From positions 1-43,262 of the forward strand of contig JAAFJF010000024.1 of NCBI GenBank assembly GCA_013298815.1: a DNA stretch of 43,262 nucleotides, given 5' to 3'. The stretch's first letter is position 1, and each line of letters starts with the position of its first letter. This DNA is from Polaromonas sp. (lineage in GTDB: Bacteria; Pseudomonadota; Gammaproteobacteria; Burkholderiales; Burkholderiaceae_C). Positions 41,924 through 43,262 of the stretch are shown here, in pieces. The notes beneath the pieces were generated by a model. It saw only the letters and a program-made list of their open reading frames with translations. It ran no database searches and had not been told where the DNA came from. A program made the translations under genes and the position numbers.

Positions 41924-42841
41924 ATGAGTCAAAGGTATTGTGAAATTAAATTTAATGCTTTAGGCGGTCAATGCAGTATTGATATATTAGAAAGTGAAGC
42001 TACAGATTTAGTAATCGATTTATCAATCAAAGAGGTTAGACGTATAGAGAAAAAATATTCTCGTTATATATCTACAAGTATCATAAGCCAAATTAATTCA
42101 AATGTGGCAGGTGCCTGGATTGATTGCGATGATGAAACTTGTAGCTTATTTGATTATGCCGAACATTTGTACAAAGCTAGTAATGATTTGTTTGATATTA
42201 CTTCTGGTGTATTAGGAAAAATTTGGAACTTTCAAAATCCAAGTATTCCGAGCGAAAAACAAATAAAAAAAATGCAATCACTAGTTGATTGGCGAAAGTT
42301 TGAACGTCGCGGAAATGCAGTTAGGTTTAGCACAAAAGGCATGCAAGTTGACTTGGGTGGTTATGGTAAAGAATATGCCGTTGATAGAGTTGCCACAATT
42401 TTATTAGAAAATAAAATTTCATCGGCATTGATAAATTTTGGTGGTGATATGAGGGCAATTGGCTGCAAATTAAATGATTTAGGATGGTCGGTTGGCATTC
42501 AAGATCCGAGGGATTTGTTGAGCTGTTATGCCTCAATAGAACTTAAATCAGGTGCGCTTGCAACCAGTGGTGATTACGAGCGGTTTTTTGAAATCGAAGG
42601 TCAAAGATATTGTCACATTTTGAATCCTCGTACGGGTATGCCCGTTTCATATTGGCGAAGCGTTACCGTTTTAGCGCCTTTGACCATCGCAGCAGGTGCT
42701 GCTGCAACAATTGCCATGTTGCTTGAAGAGCAGGGACATGAATATCTTGAAAACTCCGGATTTGGTTTTTTGGCTACAAACAACCAAGGCGAGATTTTTC
42801 AAAATACAAAAAAACTAAATAATTTTAAGTTAAAAAAATGA
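41924..42841 (+). CDS. apbE: ApbE-like FAD:protein FMN transferase
   Basis: ApbE-family protein of 305 residues. VDLGGYGKEYAVDR, NFGGDMRAIG, SGALATSGDYERFFE and HILNPRTGMPV match the fold and FAD site. Two oddities: there is no signal peptide or lipobox (an in-frame stop just upstream at 41906-41908 rules out a longer form), and the usual Mg-binding Asp of the A-D-x-x-x-T motif is Gly258 (AAGAAAT; Thr262 kept). It may therefore be a divergent, cytoplasmic or altered-activity member. Stop overlaps the dsbD-like start by four bases. Confidence 0.82.
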   Translation: MSQRYCEIKFNALGGQCSIDILESEATDLVIDLSIKEVRRIEKKYSRYISTSIISQINSNVAGAWIDCDDETCSLFDYAEHLYKASNDLFDITSGVLGKIWNFQNPSIPSEKQIKKMQSLVDWRKFERRGNAVRFSTKGMQVDLGGYGKEYAVDRVATILLENKISSALINFGGDMRAIGCKLNDLGWSVGIQDPRDLLSCYASIELKSGALATSGDYERFFEIEGQRYCHILNPRTGMPVSYWRSVTVLAPLTIAAGAAATIAMLLEEQGHEYLENSGFGFLATNNQGEIFQNTKKLNNFKLKK

Positions 42842-43140
42842 ACACTATTAAAGATCAATTTCTAAAAGTAATAACACTTTTGCTGTTTATATTTTTTACG
42901 AATTTAACGCAGGCTAATAATTTTTTAGAGCCAGATGATGCTTTCAAGCTTAGCGCTATTGCAACGCCTGAGAAATCAGTACACTTGAATTGGACTATCG
43001 CAAGTGGGTATAGTTTATACAAAGAAAAAATCCATTTATTATTAAATGGTGTCGAAGTTACTAAACAACTACAATTTCCAAATGTAATCACTAAACATGA
43101 TATAAATTTTAATAGAAAAGTAGATGTTTATCATGAGGCG
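42838..43140 (+). pseudogene. dsbD: DsbD amino-terminal domain, truncated by an insertion
   Basis: Begins with a signal peptide (VITLLLFIFFTNLTQA) and the DsbD alpha-domain start FLEPDDAFKLSAIATPEKSVHLNWTIASGYSLYKEKIHL, continuing to NFNRKVDVYHEA. Beyond about 43140 family similarity stops and the frame closes at 43170, where full DsbD would continue for some 450 residues. The break coincides with the start of an IS30-like end. Intact DsbD would bring electrons from cytoplasmic thioredoxin to periplasmic thiol proteins such as the TlpA above. Confidence 0.75.
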
Positions 43141-43262
43141 GATTCAACTACGAAGTGCAACTTTGAATAACTAAGGGTTAAGAGGTGGCTGAGGATGTTT
43201 TAGCATCTAAAGCTTCTCAAGACCTGCAAGTCAAAGTTGCCCTATGAATTACAAACACCTCA
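43138..43262 (+). mobile_element. IS30-family insertion sequence, left end (partial)
   Basis: GATTCAACTACGAAGTGCAACTTTG from about 43141 resembles the terminal inverted repeat of IS30-type elements (GATTCAA then GCAAC). It directly interrupts the dsbD-like gene, and 100 bases later an ORF starts with the typical IS30 transposase residues. The element continues past the window, so the other end and target duplication cannot be seen. Confidence 0.6.
43244..43262 (+). CDS. IS30-family transposase, first codons
   Basis: Only six codons lie in the window: MNYKHL, the usual opening of many IS30-family transposases (M-N-Y-K-H-L-T). Taken with the upstream inverted-repeat-like sequence this is a reasonable but short-evidence call. 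Confidence 0.5.

Noticed and set aside
43141-43262. Frameshifted continuation of dsbD
   Set aside because: No reading frame after 43140 resembles DsbD, while the sequence and the MNYKHL start fit an IS30-type end.

Overview
The window looks like a chromosomal piece of a betaproteobacterium of the order Burkholderiales, most likely Comamonadaceae. The reasons are the protocatechuate 4,5-cleavage gene order (as in the pmd cluster of Comamonas), three Bug/TctC-type solute-binding proteins, the gsp layout with a divergent gspC, and a short intergenic repeat of a type I associate with this family. Genus assignment is inference.

Region 1 (1-10.9 kb) is catabolic. A minus-strand operon carries ligJ, ligK, ligI, ligA, ligB and ligC (the last runs off the left edge). 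Together they take protocatechuate by meta cleavage through 2-pyrone-4,6-dicarboxylate and oxalomesaconate to pyruvate and oxaloacetate. A ModA-like solute-binding-fold protein without a visible signal peptide precedes the operon, facing a LysR regulator. A shikimate/quinate dehydrogenase paralogue and three Bug proteins follow, so the locus may also take in and channel hydroaromatic acids.

Region 2 (11-20.4 kb) is mostly housekeeping: folE followed by a BLUF blue-light sensor, a DUF429 protein, grxC and a membrane rhodanese, gpmA, a C-terminal processing protease, moeB, a thermonuclease-like protein, clsB with an EEP phosphatase/nuclease (as in E. coli clsB-ybhP), and an enoyl-CoA hydratase.

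Region 3 (20.4-31.8 kb) is a type II secretion locus: gspG-H-I-J-K-L-M-N-D-E-F on minus and gspC divergent on plus. No prepilin peptidase gene is present here.

Region 4 (31.8-39.0 kb) holds a metallo-beta-lactamase hydrolase and a divergent LiuR-like MerR regulator with a clear operator; metK behind a probable SAM-II riboswitch and a hairpin that can hide its ribosome binding site; two lipid A acyltransferase-like genes, a DUF1499 protein, an epoxide-hydrolase-like protein and yihA/engB.

Region 5 (39.03-43.26 kb) is visibly AT-rich and looks acquired. A tight operon encodes a lipoprotein monoheme cytochrome c with a Pro/Thr linker, a TlpA thioredoxin, a tiny DUF4266 lipoprotein ending in CGCN, a DUF3570 outer-membrane protein with a flavinylation-like motif, an ApbE-like protein, and a DsbD amino-terminal domain cut off by what looks like an IS30-family element at the window end. 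This envelope redox cluster is the best candidate for an undescribed system.

A short repeat occurs six times, always in the same orientation: five intergenic copies and one inside the nuclease gene, where it encodes the core of the signal peptide. No tRNA, rRNA or CRISPR array was seen.
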